Assembly (NCBI GenBank): GCA_032158295.1 | Contig: CM063246.1 | Location: forward strand, 4,125,371-4,189,370 | Length of the DNA: 64,000 nt | Direction: 5' to 3' | From: Pycnopodia helianthoides | Taxonomy: Eukaryota; Echinodermata; Asteroidea; Forcipulatida; Asteriidae | Shown: positions 36,200-49,083 of the stretch, piece after piece | Numbering within the stretch: position 1 is the stretch's first letter | Layout of the letters: each line of letters begins with the position of its first letter | Notes under the pieces: generated by a model | The model's input: the letters and a program-made list of their open reading frames with translations, nothing else | Told to the model about the DNA's origin: nothing | The model's database searches: none | Translations under genes and position numbers: made by a program

Positions 36200-39100
36200 A
36201 ACGGTCTCTTTAATATGAAATTGGCATGTAATTGCATTATCTGACTGGTTCCCTAACTTTCAGCTCTCAACGAAACTTGTAAGGGCAACGTTTTTTGCGC
36301 TCGACTTCGCAACGGAACCGGATCCGGGTGACAAAACTTGTGTATGTAGACGTCTCTCAAGCAGCTCGTCATCAGGTTGACAAACTTTTTTCCCGAGCGT
36401 CCATCAGCCACCGGAGTTTAACACTTGCTCCCCGTGCTGCTCCCCCGAAGCCCTCCGAGGGCGAACCTAAGAGCACCGGGATCAAACTACCCTCACTCCC
36501 ACCGTGCTCCGGTTACCCGCGCTGGTTACAAAATACATAATTATGATTTACAATACAAATGCCCCGCGTGTAAGCACATCTTCAGTGTTTTAAACGAGCG
36601 ATCTTTAAAGAGAAAGATTATCCGCGGCGATTGACTTGAAACTCTAGGTGGCTCATCAAATGTTAGTAAAAGCGGCATCGGCATGTCCGCGTGTACGCCA
36701 TATATATCCGAGATGGTCGGTGACAGATCTAATTAAACCACTGCATAGAAGCCTCTATCAATAATAACTGTACCGAATACGTGAAAGAAGAGCTACCGGG
36801 GGGTCGGGTACAACATTGACCGTGGCTCTTAATTTTCCCCCCATAATAGCGGCCCAACAGTATCGATGCTAAACTCGAAGAAAAAAAATATATTAGCAAG
36901 CAGCGAATCGTACCCGCCCGATACCCCTATTAGAATTCAATACCCGCTGATTGAGCGGTCGGAAAGTGCCCTGTATTTTCGTCAGGAGGTTTCCAGCCCT
37001 CAAGTCGGTTGTCATTTCAGAAAATAAGAAACTGAAATAATCCTTGACCCGTGGTGAAGAGGCTGCCCTCCACCCCCGATCCACGTCACTTTTGGGAGGG
37101 CACTCAATCAGCCAACTATTACCCTTTCCACTGTAAAGTTCGTTTGAAATTCGGTCCGCAAAGTTTTTTTCCCTCCCGCGGGTTTGTCCCCATCACAACC
37201 ATGAAAGTATAATTTTGAATGCCGACAATATAGGTCAACCACGGCCCACTGTAACTGCGCGTATGCACTTGACGCGATACGCAGTTTGCCGCTAATCAAA
37301 ATGGGCATGCTTGTTCGGACGAGAGCTGCATTGTAAAAGCGGTCTTCGTAATGACGAAGATTAGCTATCTACTTACGTGCGGAAGATACAACCCTATAGT
37401 TCAAGCGTGCCCTGCCGGCCGTTCAATGTTACTGTGTGTGGTTTTTTCCTCCTTTACGTACGGTATAGCCACTTTGAACCAGTTCGTACTGCGACTGGGC
37501 GGCACTAACGGCTGGATTTTTGAAACCATTGTAGCAAACACGTGGCGCGCTGACAATAATCATGGCGTTGTTGATCCGTTGTATTAAAAAGATGAGCATA
37601 CAACAACAAAAGGTTTAAATTGCATTGTATTTAAAATACCGTTCTTCAAAAAGGGTTGACAATCAAAGGAGTTTGGTATTTTAAACATTCTGAATGGGTA
37701 CACAAGGGTTGGGGCTTTAATGATGGCCCTATTGACTCTCGCTATGGTGGCCTTAAGGATACCAGTTCGTGTTAATGTTTCCAAATTTGTCTTTGGTTTA
37801 AAGGAAGTATTGAGTGCAGATCCTCGTGCAACTCTCTCCCTTATCAAATAGCCTGCCGGCACTCCAGATTTCCCTAAATGCAATTCTGGGAATGAGGCCG
37901 ACAGAGCCGTTTAAAGCTATACGGGTATCTTTAGTTTGGAGTCCCCAATCCCTGTTGGCCCCCAAATCAGGATGTCTCCCCTCCCAATTTACCTCTTCAC
38001 GCGGTAAAGACAGCCCCGGTACCCTATATCGTTCGTGATTACCTCCCCCCATGGTAATTCCCCCCCCCCGTGAAGTAGGGCTTCCCCGCCCCCATCCTCA
38101 CTCCCCCTTTGCCGTGTGTGTCGTACTCCACTTATTGCCTCGTCGTGACATGGTAATGCCTCCTCTTGCAGTGTGGAGTTTACCAACCCGGGTAAATCAA
38201 GCTATTTATTGAACTCAACTATCAAACCTGTGGGCGATATTCTATAGCCGATAACCTTAGGGTGCAGTAGGCACGATCGAAGCTCTACCGCGGAGGGACC
38301 ATACGGAATGAGAGCTTTCCACTGCAGGTCGTGGGTACCGACCGGTGTCGTGAGGCCGGTGCATAATTTTCAACGCGCAAAACGCTGGCCTGATCAGGTG
38401 ATGGTATGGGTTGTAGAAATCTTAGGTTTTTTTTTTTTTTTTAAAGGCGTGTGTGTGCTAAGTGTGCGCTTATTGAGAGTATGCACTCCAAATGAAAGGA
38501 AGGTTGTAGTCGTTGTTCTGTAAGTGTCAAGTTCGGTTAGAAACGGGACAAAAACAATGACACCTTGGCCCGGTGTTGAGTCGATTTCTGCACCGGCCAA
38601 TGTGTGTAAGAGCCGGATGTCGAGTTTAAACCACGTAAAATAAGGACTTTACCAGGCCTGTAGTGTCCATGATTGGTCCCTCAGTACACATCGCCTAATT
38701 TAAAGAGAATGTTTCTTTTAAAAGGCTTCACACGCTGCCGAAAACGCCTTTCTCGGTCATCATTTCAGTTCAACTCAAGCCCCGTTACCGGCCGGTTCGG
38801 ACTCGTTTTACGGAGTGCCGGAGCGTGATGATTAACTCCCACGGTCGGTAACCCATCACACATCACGCAACCTTCGGTGCAGCAAAAAAAAAAAACTCTG
38901 ATTTTCACTGGGACCATATGCGTCTGTAAGAAGTAGAAGAATATAAAGAATAAAGAGGGCAGAGAGAGAGAGAGAGAGGTGGATAGAGTGAGAGAGAAAG
39001 AGCTAGCTAGCCCCCATGTATATTTCATAACGTGTCGCGATATCCCGAGTCATCCATCATCGTAAACGGAAGACACCGCGAGTCGCGGAATCGAAAGCAG

Positions 39101-41900
39101 GTCACGTTATTATATGTAACGGGTTTGGGCTATATTAAACACCGCGCACGAACCGGGGAGTATATGTAAAATTGATTTCATAAAATGGACGACACGACGA
39201 AACGGATGGTTCCTGACAGGGACGTTTCCCGCCCTTATCCATCTCCGTGTGTTTACACGCAATAGGGGATAACATAGAAATCAGACCCACAGAGATGGAA
39301 ATGGTGACGGTTTCTACAGTTGATTGTTACTTTAATATGAATTTTAATTCGTTTTTAATTTACGCCATGGGCGTTGACTGTAATTTATTTGGGGGGAGGG
39401 TCATCAGAGTCAAAGGATAGTCACCTCCGAGGCGAGGATAATCATTTGAATGATTGTTATAGAATGTTGAACTCATTGAAAGCTTTTAGTAATGAATGGA
39501 GTGAATCCTGGTGTTGACAAATAATATATATCAAAACTGTGACGACTTCAGAATTTAATCAAACAGTCGGTTTCGTGTTGTCAACAGTTTTGATAGGGAC
39601 AGTTTTCATTGGCATACACATTTCTTTTCAAACTGAAACACAATCTTTTATTTGCCATCTAGAAACTGTTGATTTAATACGAGTACAAATCCAGTCTGTT
39701 TAGATTTTTACACGATTCACGGAAAATTGAAGTTTAAGTTTTAGCAAAATAAAATAATTTTTTTTTTCCCGGAAATACGCAGGTTAATATACCGACAGTT
39801 ATCATTTCACGCTGCAAATTAAACAAAACACCCTCAACATTAAAAAAAATTCCGGAATGCCCACACGAAAGATAAATTTACCTTGGCCTTGATTTGATAT
39901 CTAAAAGGGTATACACGCTCCCCTTGCAACACGCTACGGTGAAAACCACATACACATTGCAGTCGAAACGTCGGACACTCCAAATCCAGCAGTTTTTGTT
40001 CCGCTGGAAAATTGTACCGTTAAGTAAAGGCCAAGAATAAAAAGCAGTGGAACAATCCACTTGTTAGATTTTGTAGCTAATAGTTATAGTTTGGGAATAT
40101 AGGGGGGATGGGATATTGAAAATTTGTTCTATCTTATTAACAATTTCTTCCTGTGAGGATTTTTTCGTTTTTGTTCTTTTACCTTTTCTTTTTGGAGTTT
40201 ATGTGACCTTATATGGCACAGAAGGCATTTCTTACACCATTTGCTGTCTTCATCCGATAGACCCACCTGTAATGTCAGCCAGGTTTGCTTAAAGGTTTCC
40301 AACACCTGTATTGCCCCCGGTTTTATTGGCCTCTTGTAACCCCCCCCCCTCCCCCATAGACACACCACCTGGATACGCAACCCAAAAAAAAAACCTAAAA
40401 TCCGTTCCTCTTTTTTCCAACTGATTTCATCTTTCCACTGAATCGTACCTCTCATTTCTTCAAGTAGACCCAGGATGTCTTGAACCTGCAGGGCCCAGGC
40501 CTATATTGTTTACCATAGCCTGCAGAATACCGGGATCGCATTCACAGTCATAATGGGTGACATTGGCAACGAGGGTGGGGGGGGGGGGTTAAGAGACGCA
40601 GACGGAGAGAGAGTTCCAAACACCTTGTTGTTCCATTCTTTTTTCTCTCTCTCCTTGTGACCTATTTTCGTCTCCCGGAGCAAAGTGGTAATTCAAAAAA
40701 CAACTTCACCCGGGGAATATAATGTCATGTTTTGTCATTAATCCACGCCGGTCCTGGCTGCCGCGGCTCGTCTCCCCAAACCCCCCGGATACAATATTGA
40801 AATATTCAATGAATTGTATGCTCAATAATATTGAGGAACCCCAGTCTCCGAGCGGGGTGATGATGTGGGGGGATTACGGGTGCTTTATCCGCTGCAAAAT
40901 ACCTCCAACAGGAACTAGAATTGCCGTTCATAATTCTTCACATTTTTAGCTAAGACAGGAGCTTTTCCGACTTACGGGGGAGAGAGGGAGAAGAAAAAAA
41001 GGAAGGCATAGCAAGAATGGAACAAATCGGCACGGGAGCGCGAGGAGTAAAACGCAGATGCCCAAGTAAAAGAAAAAAAGGAAGGAAGGGAGAGAGAAAA
41101 AAGAGAATAGCGCCGCGGGATTCGACTCATCCGACCCGTGGTGGAGATTTGACGGAGCGGGAAAATAACTCCTGTTTGCAGATTTAACCCACAAACATCA
41201 GGGTCTCACATGGAAAACATGGAATCTTCAAAACACGGCCTCGGGCTTGAATTCTCTGGCCGTTTTTTGAATCATTTGACCTAAAACTGCTAAACGCAAA
41301 CATATCGAAGATAACGCCCCTCGTCGTCGTTCGTAGGTGTACGGGATTCCGCACGGCGTGTGTACACACACGCCGCTCGATGCATCCAAAATAATTTCCG
41401 CGAGGGTGTAGATAATTACTTTTTTTTTTTCACTTACATTAACCCAATAGCGGAATCCATGTATTCTCACCGATTTTTCTCTGTCTTATACCCGGTTTTT
41501 TTTTAACTGGAGTGGTGCACAGATTTGCGAGAGCTTTCGCACTGGAAATCCCCGCCGAGTAGATCTCAGTCGGCCGTATTAGTGTAAAAGACGATTTTCT
41601 CACCCATTTAAATTCCTCTTAAATATTTATTTTTCCCGTATCCACGCTGTCGGATTCTCAAAGTTGACGAGAGTTAATTGAGAAAAAAAAGTCGAAAAGT
41701 AGGACAGGACTTCATACGGTCCGTAATAAATTTTAATGGCGTTGATTTGCCACGCAGGCCTACCCGAGGGGTGGATCGGGAGGTGGACTGCAAACAGAGG
41801 GGGCAAAAGGGTCTTCACACAGGGATTTGCGGTCCCCCTTTTGTCCGCCGCCTACCCTGAAGATGTTATCAATCTGTGAAGATTGAAACATTTAACAGTG
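36200..41900. other. Repeat-poor, relatively GC-rich intergenic block
   Basis: For about 5.7 kb none of the MITE or SINE families of this window was seen, and CpG-containing words are more frequent than in flanking DNA (for example 36290-36520, 38760-39150, 41100-41470). It contains a near-palindrome CGGCGTGTGT-AC-ACACACGCCG (41354-41375) and homeodomain-type TAATAAATTTTAATGG (41724-41739). It may hold distal regulatory elements; no gene was recognised. Confidence 0.4.
38960..38979 (+). repeat. (GA)n microsatellite
   Basis: About nine GA units in a longer purine-rich tract that continues to 39000. Confidence 0.9.
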
Positions 41901-42070
41901 CTCCTCAGTGATGTATTATGCAAGAATTTTGATGATATCAAATGAAAGCCAATCATGGTCTGGCTTCCGTACGAGAGTACGGGGCCAGATATGCTTGAGT
42001 TATTGCACAGTCACCTCAGTGACAGAAAGATTGTGGCCTTTTACATAATATTCAACCTGTGGGATTAAGC

Positions 42071-42443
42071 AGCGTCGAAACTAGAGTAACATTGTAGGGG
42101 CATAAAGGGGTGATCCTTTTTTTTCTTGGGGGCACTTCTGGCCAATAAAAACTGTAGTTTCTGTTTGCATTTTTTCCTAAGCATGCCCCCTTTTAGCGCT
42201 CTCTTTATGTCATTTACTATTTCTTTCTTTTGTATATAGATAATCTGCCGTGGAGGGAAACAAATTACATAGGCTGCGTAATAATAGAAAAATAGTTCTA
42301 TAAACACTTAAAATGCTGCATAAAAAAAGCTCATAAAATGTAACTTTTTCATTCGGGTAGTTTCAAATCTCAAAACTCCACATTTCAAATAAGGGGGTGT
42401 GGGGCACGGACACCAATATTGGGGGCACGTGCCCCCCCCCCCC
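42071..42443 (+). mobile_element. Family H repeat, copy 3
   Basis: The copy runs from AGCGTCGAAACTAGAGTAAC to GGGGGCACGTGCCCCCC, with CACTTCTGGCCAAT, TAGCGCTCTCTTTATGTCAT and ATCTGCCGTGGAGG in the family order. Confidence 0.65.
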
Positions 42444-42924
42444 ATTAGTTTCTCAACTGGGATAACAATATTTTATAATATACCCTATGGATTCTTGCTG
42501 AACGTTGTGTCGATGACGTACACATCATTTGTTTGAATTGTTGTAACAATTGCACCGGGGACCAGCGAACAAGATGATTTACTTTTCCCCTTCATTGATG
42601 TAAGAAGTTATTTCGTAAAACTGTATTATGAATAGGACAGTAAATCTTTCTGGTTGCAGTCGATTTTTATATTTTTCTTAAATTTGTCTCTTTCCTGATA
42701 TTTTATTAGTATTTTTGCCCTCATATAGAAGACTAAGTGAACATTTTAGAATTTCGAAAGTTATTTAAAGAACATGACAATAGTTTGATTACTGTTTGTC
42801 GACCGTGGCATTCTTTAACTACCCGTAACTTTTTTAAGGGATTCTCACGTAGCTATAGCGTGACTATCACGTGAAAATATAGTTGGGCTGAAGTTCTATA
42901 AAAGTATAATAAGTTCTGTGCTGT

Positions 42925-43148
42925 ATAGAGTGTTCTGTAGAATGCTTAGTAGAATGTTCTAAATTGTTCTGTAGAATGTTCTGTAGAAGGTTCTAAACTG
43001 TTCTGTAGAATATTCTTAATAATCCGTGTAATGTTCTATAGAATGTTCTCAAATGTTCTGTTGAATGTTCTCAAATGATCCGTATAATGTTCTGTAGAAT
43101 ATTCTAGAATGATCTGTAGCATGTTCTGTAGAGCGTTCTGCAGTGTGA
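42925..43148 (+). repeat. Minisatellite, unit TGTTCTGTAGAA (about 10-22 bp, degenerate)
   Basis: About 15 copies of TGTTCTGTAGAA and variants (AATGTTCT, GATCCGTATAATG) occur with irregular spacing. It contains no complete gene. Confidence 0.8.
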
Positions 43149-43254
43149 ACAGGAAACCATTTTTAAGGTATATTATTTCCGTCTGTTTTACCTCATCGTT
43201 AGTAATTAGTTCATTGTTTATGTACTGGCAATTTTGTGTCATTAGGAAAATGTT

Positions 43255-43375
43255 ATTTGTTTATTTCCTTTTTTCATGTTTACATTTGTTTATTTATTGA
43301 CGAATTTATTTATCCATACATTTGTTTATTTATTGATTAAATTAGGTATTTATTTATTTATTTATTGGTTACATG
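43255..43375 (+). repeat. TTTA/TTTG-rich low-complexity tract
   Basis: Repeated GTTTATTTATTGA and TTTATTTATTTATTTATTGG runs. Confidence 0.8.
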
Positions 43376-46300
43376 CGGGTGTAGATTGTGTGGTGATTGT
43401 TTATCGCTACCATAGATTCTGGTCAACAATAATGCTCTAACAATAATGTAATCATTTGTTTATTTATTTCTTCTTGACCCGAGGAACGTTTCGATCCAGA
43501 TTGCTCATTACGGCACGGTGTCATTAAAGAAATACCCTTGACTGTTCTACTTCAAAGCTAACCGACTCTGACTTGAGTCCACACCCCACCCTTAAAATTA
43601 AGACGATATTTTAATGCCCCTATATACATCCCCGACCGCACCCCCCCCCCCCTCTCCACCCGAACTTCCGTTTCGCCCGAGTTCGGATTTCACCTAAAGT
43701 GTTAAATGTATTAAAAACCAAATTCGCGACGTTTTGTTAAAAAATAATGGAACTGTCAATGGTAAATGGCAATTTTGTGTACATCCACTCTCCGACGGGA
43801 CATTGATGGAGTGTAGCAAGTATTGCGAATTCAGTGCACTGTCCCAGCGAAGACATACTACGTATCATAACCGACAGCTCACATTCTTCAAAATAAGTGG
43901 CCTAAGTGAAACTCTGTTTCTTACTCACCCTCTTCCAATGACCCTAGCTCCTCTGGATATATGTGTGTGTGTGTTGAGACACCATCCATCTCAGGGGACC
44001 GACTCTTTCTTTTGTCAAATCTTTACATGTTTTTGTGTCGTTCAGAAGAAAAATATAATAAACGGGTTTGCACTGATGGTGTGGAGTATTGTGGATATGA
44101 AAGCAGGCTATTTAACATCCACGCACAATTCTATACAGAACTGTTAAGTGGAAAAATAGTTGCACACTCAGTTGCCGAGAAGAAAAAAAGGGGGAAACCA
44201 GTCGTTGACATTGTACAGTATACATATGACACTTTGGGCTGGTAACCGTTTTCTGCCCGGCGAAACTCAGTTTCCCACTCAGTAGATTTGTCGGCTTAGC
44301 GGCTTGATGGAACTGGGTCCTCTGATCACGAACACGAACAATGCCGCGTATGCCTTGCCCACACAAACCGTCTCCTGATTGGTCCAAAAAGTTTAGCAGA
44401 TTATCGCCAGCGCCAGCTTTGTGTAACGAGGCCAGCGATTGGACGGCTGAAAAAAAGACACAGCTGCTGAACCACCTGTGAATATGTTTGTTGCTGTTCG
44501 CGCCATTTGCTCGATGGAATTTTATCGGACGATAAAGTATCTTCACCTTTTGAGGGTTCCGAAATCATGTATATTATATCCTGATAACCAGATAGTAATT
44601 CAGAGTGCTCTCTCGGGATTGAATAAATGCATTTCCCAGCTTGTCACCCTTAGAAAACTGGATCACTATTTGTATTTAATTATTTGAGTTGCCCTGCCGA
44701 GCACAATTGTCCACGAGTATAGCATTGAAAATTCATCCAGTGTTCAAACACCAATTTTCATCAACAAAGAATAAATAATGCCTGTTTGATTTGAACATTA
44801 TTTTCCAACGCTAAGAAAGTTGTTTCTTTTTTTTGTTGGTAATCGCTGAATCATTAATTTTCATGAGCAAGTTTCCGAGTGTAAAATTGTTCGGAAATTA
44901 ATGTTTAATGGGTTGAAATCTCCACGGACCCAGGGAGCACACGCGAAAATCAAACCCGACGGAAATCGCACGTGTTCCAACCTGAAATATTGTAGTTGTT
45001 TTGGACATCCAACGGGGAACAAGAAATCTAACCTTGCAATCATACATCGTTGAGGCTAAATCGTTCAGACTTGTGTCAAATTCGAGTTAACATCGACAAG
45101 TGCATTCAATGGGCACAGTCAAATTGCTAATGACACCAATGGTAAATTCTGCCCTAGTCAAATCATCCAGTTTCCGAAACTGAACATTCCAAGTTCCACT
45201 ATATCGTTATAAAGTGGATATCATGAGCAACTGTTTTATAACTTCGAAGTGATATGCGGTATACATGATAGAGTGTTGTCATACATGCATAGACTTCTGA
45301 AGAAAGATGGGATATAGGCCTGCTTCGTTTGGTCACATTTTGCGATTAAATAATTTTATTTCAAGAGTTTATGCACACAACAGCGTAACGAGAGGAGAAA
45401 CCCCATTTGTGAATCACGGCCGATTTTGTGCTACCATTACATAGGTTTAATGATAACATGAACGTCAGTTGGGCAACATTCTTAAATGTTTAGCAACTGG
45501 AACTGGAGGTCAAGTCTTAGTCTCTGGTTTTATTTGTTGTTCTGTTGAATTTATTTTACTTTCATACTATTTCATCGCTATATCTTACTCTCCCAACAAT
45601 ATGAAATTTGTTGTAGCCATAAACGACATTACACTGAATTATTTGAAGAAACAGAATCGCACCCACGCAAAACTCAATACGGTTGGGACCGACTTGGTCC
45701 CGGAAGTTCGAATACGTGCGAGACCTGCACAGTCTACCGAAAGGGGTGGAAATCATAACATGCGCATAGACAACGTGGATGGAACCTTGCGTCTTTGGAA
45801 GTGAAATATTGGTTGTTTTAAAAGTAGGCCTATGCATCTCCTCATTTGAGCCGGTGGTGGCAAATGAGTATCGGTAGCAAGGCTTGACCACGACATAAGG
45901 GTATTCTCAGCTTACTGCCATAAACTGCAGGGGGACGGAGGAATTGGGGTTGTTTCACCCCATCCACCACCCAAAACCCCTTCTCTGGAGACGCCATAGG
46001 GTCCATGCCTATACAACTGAACCACGTGTTCCATGTCAACTATTTCAAAAAAAAAGATAGCAGCGACTTGTTATTAAACCATGAACCGGCCTGGCATCCA
46101 CGTGGGTTTTTTGTTGTTCGGCTTGCTACTCACGAAAAAATAAAAATGCCATGATAATTTGCCCGCCATTTTGTTGGAGTAACTCACCTCGTCGAGGGTA
46201 CTGCTCTGATTACCCATGATCAACTTAAAACTACCTAGTTAGGCTATACTTATTCGAGTAATTATATTGATGTCCTCGCGCTGAGCACATTGAGAGAATA

Positions 46301-47574
46301 GAGAGTTCAATCTCCATCCACGTGTCGAATTAATATCAAGTTAGTTGCGTCTCACATGCCTTCCAAAAGATATAAATAAATCGTGGATGTACAACCAAAT
46401 AGAATTTGAATTGCCTGGTTTCTGATACAGGGGCATACAGTTACACTTATGGTTACACAGTATAGACGCATCACTCCCCCATCGCCCCAACGCTAAGGAC
46501 GTGCATTTATGAACACACACACTCACACAAAAGACGGAGTGTATAATTAAATAGTCCAGAATTCACTTAGCGGTAAGTTAACTCCAATGTCCTGCGAAAT
46601 TAGGCGTTTTTGATACACGAGAGAACGAGATGTGTGCAATCCATCACGAACTTATGAACGCCGTGGCGGACGGGTTGCATGTGAAGGGCCGTTCGCTCCC
46701 GGACTCCTCGTTCGTCAACATTTTCGCGCCCGGGTATTATTAACTTCCTCCGATCTTTTTTTTTCCTTTTTTTTTTTTTCCTTCTCATTTTTTTTCTTTC
46801 TTCTTCTTCTTTTTTTTTTTTTTTTTTTTTTTTTGGAGGGAGAGAAAGAGAGAAAAAAAACTGTTTTGGAGCGTAAATGGATGGGGTATGTCTTGTTGGC
46901 AAACTCAAAACTTGGAGAGTTATTGATGGGTGATTCGGTGCAGATGGAAGCGGGACGTGGTTTTCCATATGCCCGCATCGTCGAATTCAAACAACCTTAT
47001 ATAAATAAGCGAGGGTGTATTGTGGGGGTGTGAGTCTGTGACGCAAAACAATTTTACTAGTTTTTTTAGTCTCATCACCCTGCCCGCTCAAACCTCTCCA
47101 GATAGGGTAAGCAGTTTATACTTACAAAAAACAACTGACAGTCTATAGCCTTATTGAAGGATTTAACAGTTGACATCACAGAGCTTCCACTGATGTATTC
47201 ACATATGCGGTTTGCGCTTCTCTTATCGTTTTTGGATCACTCACACAACCCATATCTGCGACTGTCACGTCTGTATGCCTCAACCATCATTGTGTCGTAT
47301 TCGGAATCCGGAATTTGTTTGACGGTTTTGGTGGTTATTGTTGCCCTCGTTTTGAAAATGTATCCGTAGCACTGTGTTCCTGTCATGACTGGATAGAAGA
47401 GTCAAATGACGCAGTGCTAACTTCTTTTCTAATTAGTGTTCGTGCCCATTGAGTTTTCACTTCATGAATATTATCTTTATGAGGGATAGGCCTATAGCCT
47501 TTACTTCTTTTTTATTAATTTGTATTACACACCCAGAAAACACAAGCTCCAATACCAGGAACAATAATAAGATG
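43376..47574. other. Unassigned intergenic DNA
   Basis: Short frames only (up to 144 codons at 44112-44546 minus strand) without recognisable domains. It includes the T-rich tract at 46754. A weak GATCGAAACGTTC word on the minus strand near 43483-43497 resembles the hammerhead-like tail. Confidence 0.45.
46754..46834 (+). repeat. T-rich polypyrimidine tract
   Basis: About 80 bases of almost pure T with C interruptions; the opposite strand gives a Lys/Glu/Arg-rich spurious reading frame. Confidence 0.9.
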
Positions 47575-47752
47575 ATGACGAAATGTTCCGTTTTAGATGT
47601 GGGAGATAACCCCCGATATTGGGAAAAACCCACTCAATCATAGGAACTGGAAAACCCAATCCACATGCAAGGCTCATGTCCGGGGCTGAATTCGAACCGG
47701 GGTCCACGGAGGTGAAACGCATTGAAAGAAACCACTAAAACCAACTCGATTG
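47575..47752 (-). mobile_element. tRNA-derived SINE, reverse
   Basis: On the minus strand there is an A-box-like TGGTTTTAGTGG (47743-47732), then B box GGTTCGAATTC (47698-47688) at tRNA spacing, then CATGTGGATTGGGTTTTCC, TGAGTGGGTTTTTCCC and CTCCCACATCTAAAACGG. The last block is also found at 1415-1432, which marks the family 3' end. Confidence 0.65.
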
Positions 47753-47910
47753 CACCGAAGTTCTTTCTCGTCCGATTTTCTTGCCATTTTTTTTTGCATC
47801 TTCGATTATGACCAATTTCTATTCTAAATTATAGATATTTTCTCAGCATTACAATACCGAGCAATCTCGGCACGATCAAGCAAAAGATAACTTTATAAAC
47901 ATTTATGTAC

Positions 47911-48255
47911 ACAGATTCTCAAAAATGCACCCCTGTGGAGCATTCTTTTGTTCTTTCCTCTGTGTTCATTTTCGAGACAAAGGACAAAACAAAAAAGGAA
48001 AACTCAAAGGTCTCCCTAAAGACTGGGGTGCTCCACAAAGAAATTTGTGTACAAAGTCTATGGGAAAATGTCAAGTCCAGGGACACACATTCACAAAATA
48101 TCCACCCTGTGGATATTTCTTGTGTTCTTTTCTTTGTCTCCGTACTTAACACTCTGCTATAGACTTAGTACACAAACATTTCTTGTAGAACGTCCCTCTC
48201 TTTAGAATTCCCCTGTGGGGGACCCTTTGTTCCTATTGGCTTTGGTCTCCATCAT
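47911..48255 (+). repeat. Three imperfect local repeats with a dyad
   Basis: CACCCCTGTGGAGCATTCTT (47928), CCACCCTGTGGATATTTCTT (48103) and TTCCCCTGTGGGGGACCCTT (48208) each lead into a TTTGTTCTTT..TTTGTCTCC-like tail. TTGTGTACAAAGTCTATG and TATAGACTTAGTACACAAA are inverted relative to each other. Origin unknown. Confidence 0.5.
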
Positions 48256-48391
48256 GAGGTAGCCAATATTTAAAAAACAAACAAATGTGACAGGTCTTAT
48301 GGCTGTGGGAAAAACCTCCTCTCGAGTTATCAACAAAATAAAACATTACGGTGAGTTATCTCTTGATTGTTGTTCTAAGCGTGTGACGAAC

Positions 48392-48515
48392 TTGGCCCAA
48401 TTTCATAGAGCTGCTTCAGCACTAAATAGTGCTTAACAATTGTCTGCTAAGCAGAAATAAGCAGGATACCAGTCACAAATTGTACATATTGTGTCATGGT
48501 AGTTTGGCTGGTAAC
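48392..48515. mobile_element. Family P element, truncated copy 3
   Basis: The copy begins TGGCCCAATTTCATAGAGCT and has GCTAAGCAGAAATAAGCAGG, ACCAGTCACAA and TTTGGCTGGTAACC. The terminal inverse is missing, and the GCCGGAGCC-family sequence follows directly. Confidence 0.65.
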
Positions 48516-48540
48516 CTTATTCTGGTAAACATTGGGTCCA

Positions 48541-48660
48541 GGCCGTGTTCGAATCATGATGGCTTCGGCAGTGATTATGATGGTAGGATCTCCGGAAAGT
48601 TCCATTCTTCAATGTTGTCGTTGCAGCCAAGGTCCATAGCCGTAGCCGAAGTCGCTTGAT
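48541..48660. mobile_element. Family G MITE, diverged copy
   Basis: GGCCGTGTTCGAATCATGAT and CATAGCCGTAGCCGAAGTCG are degenerate ends of the family. It forms a cluster with the two elements that follow. Confidence 0.4.
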
Positions 48661-48701
48661 TCTGACGTGGCTTCATGTTGAAACTCTTTGGGCGATACCA
48701 T

Positions 48702-48850
48702 GGGCTTTTTCCAAACCTCGGCATAGGCTCCGTCTCCGGCTCCGGGCTTTGTTTGATTTGGAAAACATCGTGTACCATTGTACACTGCTACAAAATTGAT
48801 GACGGGATCCAAGCCGGAGCCGGAGCCCAAACCGAGGTTTGGAAAAGGCC
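48702..48850. mobile_element. Family G MITE, copy 3
   Basis: GGGCTTTTTCCAAACCTCGG with GTCTCCGGCTCCGGGC at the left is mirrored by AAGCCGGAGCCGGAGCC and CCGAGGTTTGGAAAAGGCC at the right. The arms are about 45 bp. Confidence 0.7.
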
Positions 48851-48946
48851 ACTTGATACTTCCAAGGATAGACTGGTCCCCTAAAAACACATTAAGATCC
48901 ATACTGGTATTAAGGGTATTGTACCTGAAAGTAATCCCGGCTCTAC

Positions 48947-49083
48947 GGCTGTTCTCGAAACCACGGCTTTAGAATGGGCTCCGGCTATAATAGGCTTCGC
49001 AAGTGTGCACTTTTGGTACGAGGCTTCAAAACAGGCGGGCCGAAGCCGGAGCCCAAGCCCAAGCCGTGGTTTCGAAAAGGGCC
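48947..49083. mobile_element. Family G MITE, copy 4
   Basis: GGCTGTTCTCGAAACCACGG at the left and CCGTGGTTTCGAAAAGGGCC at the right, with GCTCCGGCT and AAGCCGGAGCCC inside. It lies about 100 bp from copy 3. Confidence 0.7.

Noticed and set aside
36425..36634. A CPAC..C/H-containing peptide that looked like part of a zinc finger
   Set aside because: Only one CxxC pair is present, with no properly spaced second pair, and no splice context supports an exon.
39955..39985. A third TCGAAACGTCGG word resembling the hammerhead-like motif
   Set aside because: The upstream CTGANGA core and stem II are missing.
43480..43500. Minus-strand GATCGAAACGTTC word resembling the hammerhead-like tail
   Set aside because: No clear paired stem II and no core precede it.
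44112..44546. The longest reading frame in the window (144 codons, minus strand)
   Set aside because: It has no recognisable domain and mixed low-complexity composition, and frames of this length are expected by chance in 64 kb.
46600..47033. Reading frames rich in Lys/Glu/Arg (minus strand) or Phe/Ser (plus strand)
   Set aside because: They are translations of the T-rich polypyrimidine tract.
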